A stretch of DNA of 64,000 nucleotides from Filimonas effusa (GCF_004118675.1 NZ_SDHZ01000004.1:124001-188000); one strand, 5' to 3'. Shown: positions 1-8,927, counted from the first letter of the stretch. Program-made: numbers and translations. Notes: generated by a model not told the origin, from the sequence alone.

Positions 1-1177
1 GCCAGTAAGGCACCGTTCCCGGAACACCGTAGGCAATCCTTGCCATCATAACAATAGGGGAACTGAAGGGAATAATGCTGGCCCATACCGCTACAGGGCT
101 ATCCGGTGAATTGATCGCCGTGGTCATGATAATGAACGAAAATATGATGGGCATGGTAATGGGCATGGTTAAACTCTGCGAGTTTTGTATATCTTCTACT
201 GCGCTGCCTGCTGCAGCAAACAGGGCAGCATAAAATAAATAACCACCCAGGAAGTAAAACACAAAGCAACCAATCACCAGCGGCCAGTTCACAATGCCGA
301 ATACATGTTGAATGTTATAGATCTTTTCCGCCATGGCGCTGGTTTGTCCACCCATAGCCATCCCGCCATTCTGTTGCATGGCCTGCACCTGCTGCATGGT
401 TTCCGGGGCAATCAGGTATTGCGCCCCGCTATATAAAATGATAATAAGCACTACCCATAACAAGAACTGTGTAAGCCCTACGGCCCCAATACCAATTATT
501 TTTCCCATCATCAGCTGAAAAGGCCGCACACTGCTGATAACCACTTCGGCAATCCTGTTGGTTTTTTCTTCCATCACCCCACGCATCAGCATTACACCAT
601 AAATGAACATGGTAAGATAAATGAGGAAACCGCTTGCATAACCTATAATATAGGCCAGTTGCCCGCTGCTCTCAGAAGCACTGGAACCTTTTTCCTGGTA
701 CGACTTTAACGCCGCAAACCGCGATTCTTTATGTATCGAGTCCAAAGCTGCCCGGTGAACGCCTGCCAGCTCCAGCATATGATCTTCTATCGCGCCATTG
801 ATCTTATCCTCTATCGCTCCTTCAGCCGCTATGCCAATACTCTTTTTGGAACGCAGGATATAGTTTGATTTGGAGGTGCCTTCAAACTTTGGTATCATAA
901 GTATGGCCGAGTAACCACGTGCCAGGTAATTACTGGTATCAACACCCTGCGGAAATTCGAATGTGAGCTTACTGCTGTTCGTCAGATGATCCTTAAAGAA
1001 ACCATTGCTATCAGACACAGCGATCCGCTGGTTTTCCTGGCCTTTCATCGAAAGAAAGACCGAACCCCCAATAAGCAATACAAATAGCAAAGGTGTTAGT
1101 ATGGTAGTAAGTAAAAAGGTCTTGTTCTTTACCCTGCTCAGGTATTCTCTCTGTATAATTAAAAGCGTCTTATTCAT
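1..1177 (-). CDS. ABC-2 type transporter permease (3' end outside window)
   Basis: Reading from the ATG at 1175-1177 on the minus strand gives an open frame to the window edge, starting MNKTLLIIQREYLSRVKNK, so the C-terminus is missing. A first membrane helix lies at about residues 20-40, then a long extracytoplasmic region, then several helices (for example near residues 190-215 and 230-250) with the segment MEEKTNRIAEVVISSVRP. This layout is that of NatB/ABC-2 exporter permeases, which form the membrane channel of an export ABC transporter. The ATPase gene ends 19 bp upstream, so the two are almost certainly one operon. Substrate unknown; Na+ or drug export are possibilities from the family only. 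Confidence 0.85.
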   Translation of the reverse strand, partial: MNKTLLIIQREYLSRVKNKTFLLTTILTPLLFVLLIGGSVFLSMKGQENQRIAVSDSNGFFKDHLTNSSKLTFEFPQGVDTSNYLARGYSAILMIPKFEGTSKSNYILRSKKSIGIAAEGAIEDKINGAIEDHMLELAGVHRAALDSIHKESRFAALKSYQEKGSSASESSGQLAYIIGYASGFLIYLTMFIYGVMLMRGVMEEKTNRIAEVVISSVRPFQLMMGKIIGIGAVGLTQFLLWVVLIIILYSGAQYLIAPETMQQVQAMQQNGGMAMGGQTSAMAEKIYNIQHVFGIVNWPLVIGCFVFYFLGGYLFYAALFAAAGSAVEDIQNSQSLTMPITMPIIFSFIIMTTAINSPDSPVAVWASIIPFSSPIVMMARIAYGVPGTVPYW

Positions 1178-1196
1178 AAAGGCTGAAATTGGAGGA

Positions 1197-2150
1197 TTAG
1201 GATGCTACATTTTGAAAGGCACGCGTAATGGCGTCATGGGTTTGTTCTACTTCCCTGATGAAGATCTCATTCAAACTTGGCAGTATTTCGTGAAACGATT
1301 CAATAACTACACCCCGCTCTATAAAATATTGTAACACCTGGTTGCTGTTATATCCTTCATGGATACGAACAGTAAGCGTATTGTTTTTCTTGCCTGTCTG
1401 CTGGCCGGCCAACACTTCAAAAGCCGTGCTTTCAATAACAGCAGGCTTTTGTTGCAATTGTAAGCTGAAGAGATTTTCCTTATAGTCCTGCTTTATCTGC
1501 TGTACAGTGCCATCGAGTATTTTCCTGCCTTTATTTACCAGCACAATATGATCGCAGATCTCTTCCACCTGTTCCATCCGGTGTGTGCTGAAAATAATAG
1601 TGCATCCCTTTTGGGCCAGCATAAAGATCTCATCCTTGATAAGATTGGCGTTTACAGGGTCAAGTCCGCTGAAAGGTTCATCCAGTATAATGAGGCTGGG
1701 TTCATGTAATACGGTAGTAACAAACTGCAGCTTTTGGCTCATGCCTTTACTCAGATCCTCTACCTTTTTGTTCCACCAGCTTTGCATATCCAGCCGTGTG
1801 AACCAGTATTTGATCCTTTCCATGGCTTCAGCCTTACTTAATCCCTTCAGCTGTGCCAGGTAAAGCGCCTGTTCGCCTATCTTCATTTTCTTATACAGCC
1901 CCCGTTCTTCGGGCATATAACCTATACGGCGAATGTCTTTCAAAGCATCGAAAGGCCTGCCCTCGAATATAATGCTACCCTCATCAGGATAAAAAATGCC
2001 TGTTACCATCCGCAGTAAAGTAGTTTTCCCTGCGCCATTAGGTCCAAGCAACCCGAAAATGCTTCCTTTTTCTATTGTAAAGCTGATATCATCCACTGCC
2101 TTCTGCGTAGAATAATACTTTTTCAGGTTTTGTAATACAAGAAGAGACAT
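1197..2150 (-). CDS. ABC transporter ATP-binding protein (NatA/DrrA type)
   Basis: A 317-residue ATPase that energises the permease encoded just downstream. Walker A is GPNGAGKTT near residues 35-43, the signature is LSKGMSQ near 138, Walker B is LIILDEPFSGLDP near 155-167, and the switch histidine follows in STHRM. After the ATPase core there is a roughly 90-residue C-terminal extension typical of NatA/DrrA-like exporters (DUF4162-like). The start is the ATG at 2148-2150, opening MSLLVLQNLKKYY, the usual beginning of the domain. First gene of a two-gene operon transcribed leftward. Confidence 0.93.
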   Translation of the reverse strand: MSLLVLQNLKKYYSTQKAVDDISFTIEKGSIFGLLGPNGAGKTTLLRMVTGIFYPDEGSIIFEGRPFDALKDIRRIGYMPEERGLYKKMKIGEQALYLAQLKGLSKAEAMERIKYWFTRLDMQSWWNKKVEDLSKGMSQKLQFVTTVLHEPSLIILDEPFSGLDPVNANLIKDEIFMLAQKGCTIIFSTHRMEQVEEICDHIVLVNKGRKILDGTVQQIKQDYKENLFSLQLQQKPAVIESTAFEVLAGQQTGKKNNTLTVRIHEGYNSNQVLQYFIERGVVIESFHEILPSLNEIFIREVEQTHDAITRAFQNVAS

Positions 2151-2344
2151 AGTAGCGATTTTGCTACAAATTAATGAAATCTACCCCATGATATGGCATA
2201 TTATGCCCATATCCGTTCTTTCCATATCCTGCGGTGGTAATAAATGATAAATGGTAAAAAGGAACGCCCCGGCCCCGAAAAGAAGATAGTAATAGCGTAA
2301 TGAGAATAAGATATGCCATAGATATACTGTAGAGCTACTCTAAC

Positions 2345-2391
2345 CGCACTTGCATCGCACAAGCATCGCACTTGTATCGCACTTGCATCGC
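2345..2391. repeat. Short tandem repeat, 11-bp period, in a gene-free gap
   Basis: Four consecutive 11-bp units of the type CGCACTTGCAT (two exact, one with CAAG for CTTG, one with G-C to G-T change), then a partial fifth. They lie in the 304-bp gap 2151-2454 between two minus-strand genes. A possible 74-codon frame covers the repeat but shows no recognisable protein character, so I do not call a gene here. Nothing else is visible in the gap. Confidence 0.7.
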
Positions 2392-2454
2392 CTTTGCCCG
2401 GGGCCAGCCCCCCGTGCAAAGGCAAATACGGACGCCGGCGAAACTGTTCTCGGC

Positions 2455-4077
2455 TTAATAACTAACTCCTGTAAGCTTTAAGGCGATCACAGCCGCCACC
2501 TTCTCCCCATCCATAGCGGCGCTTACAATACCACCCGCATAACCTGCTCCCTCTGCACAAGGATACAGTCCGCCTATCTGCGGATGCTCCAGTGTGTCCG
2601 CATCTCTTGGTATCTTCACCGGCGAAGAAGTCCGGCTTTCTGTAGCTACAATATTGGCCTCATTGGTATAGTAGCCCCTTAAACGTTTGCCGAATGCCTT
2701 GAAGCCTTCCTGTAATCCCCGGGCTATAAATGCCGGAAGTACGGCACGCATATCGGCGCTGGTAACGCCCGGCGTATAACTGCAGTCTGGCAGGTCTGCC
2801 GAGATCTTATTACTGCAGAAATCGGCCATCCGCTGCGCCGGCGCTACAAAGCGGCCGCCGCCAATATCAAAAGCCTTCCGCTCTACCGATTGCTGAAAAT
2901 GCATCATCAGCAGCGGATCTTTTTCGTCATACTTAATACCGCTCTTCTTCATGCTTTGCATGGCATCGGCTATCTCTACCTGCACCACCATGCCGCTATT
3001 GGCATAAGGATTATTACGCTTGCTCGGACTCCATCCATTCACCACCAGCTCGCCATCATCGGTAGAAGCTGGCGCTATAATGCCACCCGGACACATACAA
3101 AAACTAAATACCCCGCGGCCGTCTACCTGTTCTACCAGGCTGTAAGACGCAGGAGGCAAATGCTCCGGCCGGTTACTGGCTCCCCCGAACAGGGGAACAG
3201 AACAGTGGTATTGTATGCCGTCGATCAAAGCCTGCGGATGTTCCACGCGTACTCCCAATGCAAACGGTTTTGCTTCAATGATGATCTTCTTCTCTGCAAG
3301 CAAACGGAAAATGTCACGGGCCGAATGCCCCGTAGCAAGTATTACCGCGGCGCCTTCAAAGCTTGCCCCCTGGGCTGTATGCACGCCTTTGATACTATCC
3401 TTGTCTATAATGAAGCCGGTAACCTTCTGCTCGAAATGAAATTGTCCCCCATATCGAAGAATGGCTTCCCGCATGGCAGTGATAATATGCGGCAGCTTAT
3501 TGGTGCCTATATGCGGATGCGCTTCATATATGATACGTTCATCTGCTCCAAATTGGGTGAACAACTGCAGTATCCTGTCTATATCCCCGCGCTTATTGCT
3601 GCGTGTATATAATTTGCCGTCACTGTAGGTGCCTGCACCGCCTTCACCAAAACAATAATTACTGTCGGGGTTAACGATCCCTTCTTTATTAAGTAGTGCC
3701 AGGTCACGCCTGCGTGCGCGAACATCCTTTCCGCGTTCCAGCACAATAGGTTGTATGCCTGCTTCTATTAAGCGTAAAGCAGCAAACAAACCCGCCGGTC
3801 CGGCCCCTACGATAACCACCCGGTGATCAGCTTTTGTTACATCCTTATAAATAATGGGAACGGTTGCGCGTTCTGTAAAAGGCTCATTGATGAAGACCAG
3901 CACTGTAAGGTTAATCCAGATCTGCTGGCGACTGCGTGCATCTATCGACTGCTTTAAACGGTGAAACCCGGTAATATCCAGGAATGGATGTCCCGTTTCT
4001 CTTGCTATGGCCTGCTGTACCAAATGATCATCTGCCGCTTCGGCAGGAAGTAACCTTAACGCTATTTTTTGCTGCAT
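2455..4077 (-). CDS. NAD(P)/FAD-dependent oxidoreductase, COG2509-type dehydrogenase
   Basis: A 540-residue flavoprotein. After an N-terminal alpha/beta domain of about 85 residues comes the dinucleotide-binding motif VIVGAGPAGLFAALRLIEAG near residues 88-107. A glycine-rich stretch FGEGGAGTYSDGKLYTR follows near 143-159, and a C-terminal FAD-contact segment LYPCAEGAGYAGGIVSAAMDG near 506-526. This order is that of the large uncharacterised FAD-dependent dehydrogenases of COG2509, whose substrate is not established. It stands alone between a repeat-bearing gap and a bidirectional terminator. The start ATG at 4075-4077 is the only one giving the full N-terminal domain. Confidence 0.88.
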   Translation of the reverse strand: MQQKIALRLLPAEAADDHLVQQAIARETGHPFLDITGFHRLKQSIDARSRQQIWINLTVLVFINEPFTERATVPIIYKDVTKADHRVVIVGAGPAGLFAALRLIEAGIQPIVLERGKDVRARRRDLALLNKEGIVNPDSNYCFGEGGAGTYSDGKLYTRSNKRGDIDRILQLFTQFGADERIIYEAHPHIGTNKLPHIITAMREAILRYGGQFHFEQKVTGFIIDKDSIKGVHTAQGASFEGAAVILATGHSARDIFRLLAEKKIIIEAKPFALGVRVEHPQALIDGIQYHCSVPLFGGASNRPEHLPPASYSLVEQVDGRGVFSFCMCPGGIIAPASTDDGELVVNGWSPSKRNNPYANSGMVVQVEIADAMQSMKKSGIKYDEKDPLLMMHFQQSVERKAFDIGGGRFVAPAQRMADFCSNKISADLPDCSYTPGVTSADMRAVLPAFIARGLQEGFKAFGKRLRGYYTNEANIVATESRTSSPVKIPRDADTLEHPQIGGLYPCAEGAGYAGGIVSAAMDGEKVAAVIALKLTGVSY

Positions 4078-4111
4078 ACAGTTAGGTATTTATCCTAAAA
4101 TGTGAAATAAG

Positions 4112-4142
4112 AAAAGGGACCAGTTAATAACTGATCCCTTTT
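4112..4142. terminator. Bidirectional rho-independent terminator
   Basis: Hairpin with arms AAAAGGGACCAGTTA and TAACTGATCCCTTTT (one mismatched pair) flanked by A-runs on one side and T-runs on the other. It follows the stop of the barrel-protein gene (4166-4783, minus strand) and precedes the start of the dehydrogenase gene. Confidence 0.75.
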
Positions 4143-4165
4143 GCAAAGATAATATTTTGTATCCG

Positions 4166-4783
4166 TTATCTCAGGCGATAACCTACAGTAAAAGTAGCTG
4201 CATTGTTCCTGGCAGATCCTACTTCGCCTACCTCGGTGATACCAAACTGGTATCTGCCAGAGATGTTAAACGGTGTATGGGGGAATTCAAATTCAACACC
4301 CGCAACACCTGCAAAGTCAGTGCTTTTATAGTTGTCTTTATTAGAATACGCTATATCGGACCGTTTGCTTTTAGCGCTTAATAAGAAACCAATCTGGGGG
4401 CCAGCATATAAACTGAAACCAGAATTGGCAAGCGTGTATTTTGCCAGAACAGGTAGTGTCAGGTAATTAAGCAATTGCTTTTCTTTATAATGCATGCCTA
4501 CAAGCGTGCCTTCAAATTTTGCACCTAACGTAGACCAGGCCAGCTCGGGCTGAATACCAAATTGTTCGCTTACATGAAAATTAGCGAACACACCTGCATT
4601 TAAACCAACTAAGGAACTTCTATCACTAAGAGGATTGTTTGACGATCCTACCATGGTATTGATGTTAATACCAGCTTTCAGGCCAAAGCTGATGGGGGTT
4701 GTTTTAACAGTAGATACCGTTTGTGCAGAAGAATGAATACTGATAAATGCAATTACTGCAAGCAGTAAAAACGATTTTTTCAT
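4166..4783 (-). CDS. Outer-membrane beta-barrel protein, PorT-like
   Basis: About 205 residues from the ATG at 4781-4783. The frame is open upstream to 4858, but this ATG opens a clear signal peptide, MKKSFLLLAVIAFISIHSSAQ, with a cleavage site after SAQ. The mature part alternates glycine/aromatic strands (GLKAGININTM, GLNAGVFANFHVSEQFGIQPELAWS, YLTLPVLAKYTL, GPQIGFLLSA) and ends TFTVGYRLR with a terminal arginine rather than an aromatic residue. This is the small PorT/OmpW-sized eight-strand barrel common in Bacteroidota. Location: outer membrane. Function unknown. Confidence 0.85.
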   Translation of the reverse strand: MKKSFLLLAVIAFISIHSSAQTVSTVKTTPISFGLKAGININTMVGSSNNPLSDRSSLVGLNAGVFANFHVSEQFGIQPELAWSTLGAKFEGTLVGMHYKEKQLLNYLTLPVLAKYTLANSGFSLYAGPQIGFLLSAKSKRSDIAYSNKDNYKSTDFAGVAGVEFEFPHTPFNISGRYQFGITEVGEVGSARNNAATFTVGYRLR

Positions 4784-4905
4784 GGTTTTTTGTTTAATTG
4801 AGCGCAAAGGAAATAAAATATATTGTAATGTGTTCCCCCGTTTTTTCACGGGTAACAAACAATTGTATTAACGGTGTCTAACAAATATTGGCGGTAGCCG
4901 GCAAA

Positions 4906-5280
4906 TTAAAAAGGCAGATCGTCAACTACATTTTGCTCCGATGAAAAATCACTGTACGATGTATTGTCAGGCGCAGATTGCTGTGTTAATTTTACACTTT
5001 CCATTCTCCATGCATCAAGATTGGTGATATAATTCTCTCTGCCATCTTTCACCCATTTTGTTCCTTTGATATTGAACTGAACTTTTACCTCTTCTCCCAT
5101 AGCATATTTATCGGGCATCGCTGTTTTATCCTGTACACATTGGAATTTAATGTAATTGGTAATAGCTCGTCCATTAACATCCTCCGTCTTCTCAATCACA
5201 AATTCGCGCGTTTTAAATGTCTCGGTCCGCTGAACAATATCAAATTTGGCAACGAGTTTGCCTGTTACTTCGTACGACAT
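4906..5280 (-). CDS. DUF3127 protein (OB-fold-like, SSB-like tail)
   Basis: A 124-residue protein whose first 95 residues match the DUF3127 pattern of Bacteroidota (EVTGKLVAKFDIVQRTETFK, FNIKGTKW near the middle). The C-terminus is a flexible Ser/Asn/Gln-rich linker followed by the acidic-hydrophobic tip VVDDLPF. That tip closely resembles the protein-docking tip of single-strand DNA-binding proteins (DDxIPF), which suggests a nucleic-acid-binding role; this is inference. On the minus strand a Bacteroidota -7 box (TATTTTTG) lies at 5300-5307, about 20 bp upstream of the start. Single-gene unit. Confidence 0.85.
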   Translation of the reverse strand: MSYEVTGKLVAKFDIVQRTETFKTREFVIEKTEDVNGRAITNYIKFQCVQDKTAMPDKYAMGEEVKVQFNIKGTKWVKDGRENYITNLDAWRMESVKLTQQSAPDNTSYSDFSSEQNVVDDLPF

Positions 5281-5392
5281 AACTTACTTTGGTTTGCGCC
5301 AAAAATAGGTCTAATTTTTTCTGTGTAACCCCAAAAAAAATTGAACCCGCCCAATTCAAAAATATGTACCTTCAAATCACTCCGTCATCTGT

Positions 5393-6142
5393 ATGAATAA
5401 GACACGCTTCATAACAGCCATCGCTGCCATTGGTATTGTAGCTACCGCTTGCGGTACGCCTAAAAACAACACAATTAAGCTTGCTTACAAAGACTATGAT
5501 ATCGGTAAGACTTATGTGCCCGATACAGGTATTCAGTCGTTGTTAATACCCTATCGCGATAGTGTAGATAAGGCCATGGGAAAGATCATTGGTCAGGTTA
5601 CAGCACCATTGAAGAAGAAAGCCCCCGAATCGGAACTAGGTAACTTTATGGCAGATGTCATGCGTTATATGGCAGCTAAAAAGTTTGGTAAGACTGTCGA
5701 TGTGGCGGTTGTTAACTATGATGGCATAAGGGCCGATCTGCCCCAGGGGCAAATAACGCTGCGTAATATATATGAGTTGATGCCCTTTGACAATATTATA
5801 GTACTGCAGGAAGTAAAGGGCGCTGTACTCAAAACATTCCTGGATCATATTGCCGCACGCGGCGGATGGCCACTCTCAGGAGCCTCCATGCAAATACAGA
5901 ACCATAAAGCTGTGAATATTCTCGTTAATGGTAAACCTATTGACGAAAATGTTGTCTATATAGTAGCGAATTCCGATTACGTTGCCAATGGTGGAGATAA
6001 TTGCGATATGCTTCGTCCCCTGCCTCAGCAGAATACAGGTTACCTCTATAGAGATGCCCTTATCCAATACGTAGAAGAACTGACTGCCCAGCATAAACCC
6101 ATCCAATCAGCTATTGAAAATCGTGTTACCAATGTTAAGTGA
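5393..6142 (+). CDS. 5'-nucleotidase C-terminal domain lipoprotein
   Basis: A 249-residue protein with a lipoprotein signal (MNKTRFITAIAAIGIVATACG, lipobox TAC). The mature region is the 5'-nucleotidase C-terminal substrate-binding domain: SELGNFMADVMRYMA near residues 80-95, VAVVNYDGIRADLPQG near 103-118, ITLRNIYELMPFDN near 120-133, and VANSDYVANGGDNCDML near 191-207. It lacks the metallophosphatase domain, which is encoded by the next gene. The two genes overlap by 11 bp, so the subunits are probably made together and act together in the periplasm on nucleotides or sugar nucleotides. Confidence 0.9.
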   Translation: MNKTRFITAIAAIGIVATACGTPKNNTIKLAYKDYDIGKTYVPDTGIQSLLIPYRDSVDKAMGKIIGQVTAPLKKKAPESELGNFMADVMRYMAAKKFGKTVDVAVVNYDGIRADLPQGQITLRNIYELMPFDNIIVLQEVKGAVLKTFLDHIAARGGWPLSGASMQIQNHKAVNILVNGKPIDENVVYIVANSDYVANGGDNCDMLRPLPQQNTGYLYRDALIQYVEELTAQHKPIQSAIENRVTNVK

Positions 6143-7070
6143 TAGAAGAAAGTTCATCAGGCAATCTGTATTGGCAGGAGGAGCGGTATTTGCTTCAGGT
6201 CTGCTGCCGGGTATTGCCAGGGCTGCACCTGCCGGTAATAATATTACCATCCTCCATACCAACGATGTGCATAGCAGGCTCGATCCCTTCCCCATGGATG
6301 GAGGCAAATACCAGGGATTGGGTGGTGTAGCCAACAGGGCAACACTCATCAGCCAGATACGAAAGGAGGAGGAACATGTATTATTATTAGATGCAGGCGA
6401 TATTTTTCAGGGCACCCCCTATTTTAATGTATACAAGGGTGAACCCGAAATAAAAGCGATGAGCCGTATGCAATACGATGCCGTTACCATGGGTAATCAC
6501 GACTTCGATGGCGGTATCGAAAATTTTGCAACACAACTTCAGCACGCTTCTTTCCCTGTTCTTGTATGTAATTATGACTTTACAGGCACCGCTATGGAAG
6601 GAAAATCGCTCCCATACAAGGTTTTTGAAAAAGCTGGCCTGAAAATAGGTGTATTGGGAGTTGGTATAGAACTGCAGGGACTGGTGCCGGAAAACCTGTA
6701 CGGCAAAACTGTTTATAGCGACCCTATAACCGCTGCTAATACCAATGCGAACATTTTACGACGTAAAGAAGGCTGCGACATGGTCATTTGTTTATCGCAT
6801 CTTGGGGATAAATATGACGATGGAAAAATAAGTGATGAAATTCTCGCAAAAGAATCGTATGATATAGACCTCATCATTGGGGGCCATACACATCGTTTTT
6901 TTGCACAGCCGCGTAGCTATAAAAATCGTTCTAATGCCGATGTAATAGTGAATCAGGTAGGTTGGGCAGGCATACAATTGGGGCGATTGGATTTTAATCT
7001 TGACAGAGGAAAAAAGAAAAATTTGGTGAAAGCTAATACTGTTGTTATTGGGGAAAAAGCAAGGGACTAA
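6132..7070 (+). CDS. Periplasmic metallophosphatase (5'-nucleotidase N-terminal domain), Tat substrate
   Basis: About 312 residues from the ATG at 6132. The frame is open from 6114, but this ATG gives a well-formed Tat signal: MLSDRRKFIRQ followed by a hydrophobic stretch and ARAA. The metal-ligand motifs of the calcineurin-like fold are in order: ILHTNDVHSRLDP, LLLDAGDIFQGTP, TMGNHDFDGG, ICLSHLGDKYD and DLIIGGHTH. It pairs with the overlapping upstream gene, which holds the C-terminal domain, so a UshA-like enzyme is split over two genes. The sequence ends in a Lys-rich tail. Confidence 0.92.
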   Translation: MLSDRRKFIRQSVLAGGAVFASGLLPGIARAAPAGNNITILHTNDVHSRLDPFPMDGGKYQGLGGVANRATLISQIRKEEEHVLLLDAGDIFQGTPYFNVYKGEPEIKAMSRMQYDAVTMGNHDFDGGIENFATQLQHASFPVLVCNYDFTGTAMEGKSLPYKVFEKAGLKIGVLGVGIELQGLVPENLYGKTVYSDPITAANTNANILRRKEGCDMVICLSHLGDKYDDGKISDEILAKESYDIDLIIGGHTHRFFAQPRSYKNRSNADVIVNQVGWAGIQLGRLDFNLDRGKKKNLVKANTVVIGEKARD

Positions 7071-7207
7071 AAAATTTTTTTTTCAACACTAAAGATTCGA
7101 TATTCGCCCTCTGTCTCAAAAATTTTTTCAACATAAGTGAAGAAGTTTTTTTGGACCATTTTCCGAAGCCCTATTAAAGAAATCTTGATAAATCTTTTAC
7201 TAATTAT

Positions 7208-8638
7208 ATGGCAAAGACCGCTGAAACAGTTTGGATCAATTGCTTAAAGATAATTAAGGACATTGTAGAATGGCAACATTTTAAAACCTGGTTCGAGCCT
7301 ATAAAACCTGTAGAGCTGAAGGAATCTGTATTGATGATACAGGTGCCCAGCCAGTTCTTCTTTGAATATCTGGAAGAACATTACGTTAACCTCCTGGCAA
7401 AAACACTGAAACGTGAATTAGGTAAAGAAGCGCGCCTCGAATACCGCATCATGGTCGATAGCGGTAATAATGGTCGTAATGGTTCCATGGATATTCCTGC
7501 CAGCACGGCAAGGACATATACTAACAATGAAATGGACTTTCCGCTGGTGATCAACAATCCGGTTAAGAATCCCTTTGTGATTCCAGGATTGAAGAAAATG
7601 CAGATCGATCCGCAATTGAATCCTATTTATACCTTCGATGCCTTTATCGAAGGCGATTGTAACCGTGTGGCCCGCAGGGCAGGTAAAACTGTTGCGGAAA
7701 AACCCGGAGCCAACTCTTTCAATCCATTAGTAATATATGGTGGGGTAGGACTTGGCAAAACACACCTGGCGCAAAGTATCGGTAATGAAGTAAAAAGGCT
7801 GCACCCTAATAAAGTGGTATTATATGTAAGCAGCGAAAAATTCATCAACCAGTTCCAGGATCATAGCCGTAACAACGCTATCAACGACTTTATTCACTTC
7901 TATCAGCTGATAGATGTATTGATGATCGATGACGTGCAGTTCTTTGCACGCGCCGAAAAGTCACAGGATGCATTCTTTGCTATCTTCAACCACCTGCATC
8001 AGAGTGGCAAGCAACTGATCTTAACATCCGATAAAGCGCCTAAAGACCTCGACGGCATGCAGGAGCGCCTGCTTAGCCGCTTCCGCTGGGGATTAAGCGC
8101 CGATCTTCAGCTTCCCGACTACGACACCCGTATCGAGATCCTGGAGAAGAAAATGAAGAACGATGGCCTCGATATGCCCAAAGAGGTAGTGAAGTATGTG
8201 GCTTATAATATCAGTACCAACGTTCGCGAACTCGAAGGCGCATTGATCTCCTTATTGGCCCAGTCTTCTCTCAACAAAAGAGAGATTGATCTCGAACTGG
8301 CTAAAAAGGTGCTGCGCAACTTCGTTAAAACCAGCAGTAAGGAAATTACCATCGAAGCCATTCAAAAAATGGTATGTGAATACTTCGACGTATCGTATGA
8401 TAAGCTGTTGCAGAAAACACGTAAACGTGAAATAGTACAGGCACGCCAGATAACAATGTACCTGGCTAAAGCATTCACCAAAAATTCCCTGAAAACAATC
8501 GGAGAACATTTCGGTGGCCGCGATCATACTACAGTGATCCATAGCTGTCAAACAGTAAAAGACCTGATGGATACCGACAGCCTGTTCCGTGAAAACGTGA
8601 TGGAGTTAACACAAAAAGTACAACTGGCTGCGATGTAA
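7208..8638 (+). CDS. dnaA: Chromosomal replication initiator DnaA
   Basis: A 476-residue AAA+ initiator that binds DnaA boxes at oriC and melts the origin. Domain I is at the N-terminus (TVWINCLKIIKDIVEWQHFKTWF), a linker follows to about residue 135, then the ATPase core with Walker A GGVGLGKTH near residues 177-185 and Walker B VLMIDDVQFF near 236-245, sensor and arginine-finger region (ERLLSRFRWGL), and domain IV with the DNA-contact motif GGRDHTTVIHS near 438-448. Full length for the family. The 137-bp upstream gap is very AT-rich with poly-A/T runs, but I see no DnaA-box cluster there. tRNA-Ser follows. Confidence 0.98.
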   Translation: MAKTAETVWINCLKIIKDIVEWQHFKTWFEPIKPVELKESVLMIQVPSQFFFEYLEEHYVNLLAKTLKRELGKEARLEYRIMVDSGNNGRNGSMDIPASTARTYTNNEMDFPLVINNPVKNPFVIPGLKKMQIDPQLNPIYTFDAFIEGDCNRVARRAGKTVAEKPGANSFNPLVIYGGVGLGKTHLAQSIGNEVKRLHPNKVVLYVSSEKFINQFQDHSRNNAINDFIHFYQLIDVLMIDDVQFFARAEKSQDAFFAIFNHLHQSGKQLILTSDKAPKDLDGMQERLLSRFRWGLSADLQLPDYDTRIEILEKKMKNDGLDMPKEVVKYVAYNISTNVRELEGALISLLAQSSLNKREIDLELAKKVLRNFVKTSSKEITIEAIQKMVCEYFDVSYDKLLQKTRKREIVQARQITMYLAKAFTKNSLKTIGEHFGGRDHTTVIHSCQTVKDLMDTDSLFRENVMELTQKVQLAAM

Positions 8639-8680
8639 AAAGAGGCAGTAAAATGATTTTCAATTTTTTGGCCTTCAAAT

Positions 8681-8710
8681 TTTGAAATATCACTTTTACG
8701 CTTATCTTTG
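8681..8710 (+). promoter_or_regulatory. Bacteroidota-type promoter of tRNA-Ser
   Basis: The -7 element TATCTTTG at 8703-8710 fits TAnnTTTG exactly, and a TTTG at 8681-8684 lies 18 bp upstream as the -33 element. The tRNA starts 25 bp after the -7 box. Confidence 0.7.
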
Positions 8711-8735
8711 CAGCCCTTGAATTTAGATATTCAAC

Positions 8736-8824
8736 GGTGAGGTGGATGAGTGGCTGAAATCAGTAGTTTGCTAAACTGCCGTACGGGTTAAACTGTACCA
8801 AGGGTTCGAATCCCTTCCTCACCG
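8736..8824 (+). tRNA. tRNA-Ser (GCT anticodon)
   Basis: Class II tRNA of 89 nt. Acceptor arms GGTGAGG (8736-8742) and CCTCACC (8817-8823) pair fully, with discriminator G at 8824. The anticodon stem-loop is GTAGT-TTGCTAA-ACTGC (one G-U pair), giving anticodon GCT for AGC/AGU codons. The T arm AGGGTTCGAATCCCT is canonical, and a long variable arm lies between. CCA is not encoded. Confidence 0.95.
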
Positions 8825-8832
8825 CAAGCTTT

Positions 8833-8866
8833 AAGCCTCCGAATCGAAAGATCCGGGGGCTTTTAT
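8833..8866 (+). terminator. Rho-independent terminator after tRNA-Ser
   Basis: Stem AAGCCTCCG / CGGGGGCTT (9 bp, one G-T pair) with a 12-nt loop, followed by TTTTAT, starting 9 bp after the tRNA. The rest of the gap to 9105 holds one short repeat copy (8928-8950) and no gene. Confidence 0.8.
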
Positions 8867-8927
8867 ATTAATGCAGCTTCCCAGGTTTCTCGCGCTGAAA
8901 AGAAAAATCAACGGGGATATTTAGCAT

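Noticed and set aside
2201-2425. A 74-codon frame on the minus strand
   Set aside because: It runs through the tandem repeat, has no motif or ribosome-binding signal, and looks random in composition.
2890-3612. A 240-codon plus-strand frame
   Set aside because: It lies antisense inside the FAD-dependent dehydrogenase gene, which has full family motifs.
7071-7207. Possible oriC next to dnaA
   Set aside because: The sequence is AT-rich with poly-A/T runs, but no TTATCCACA-type boxes or clusters are seen on either side of dnaA.
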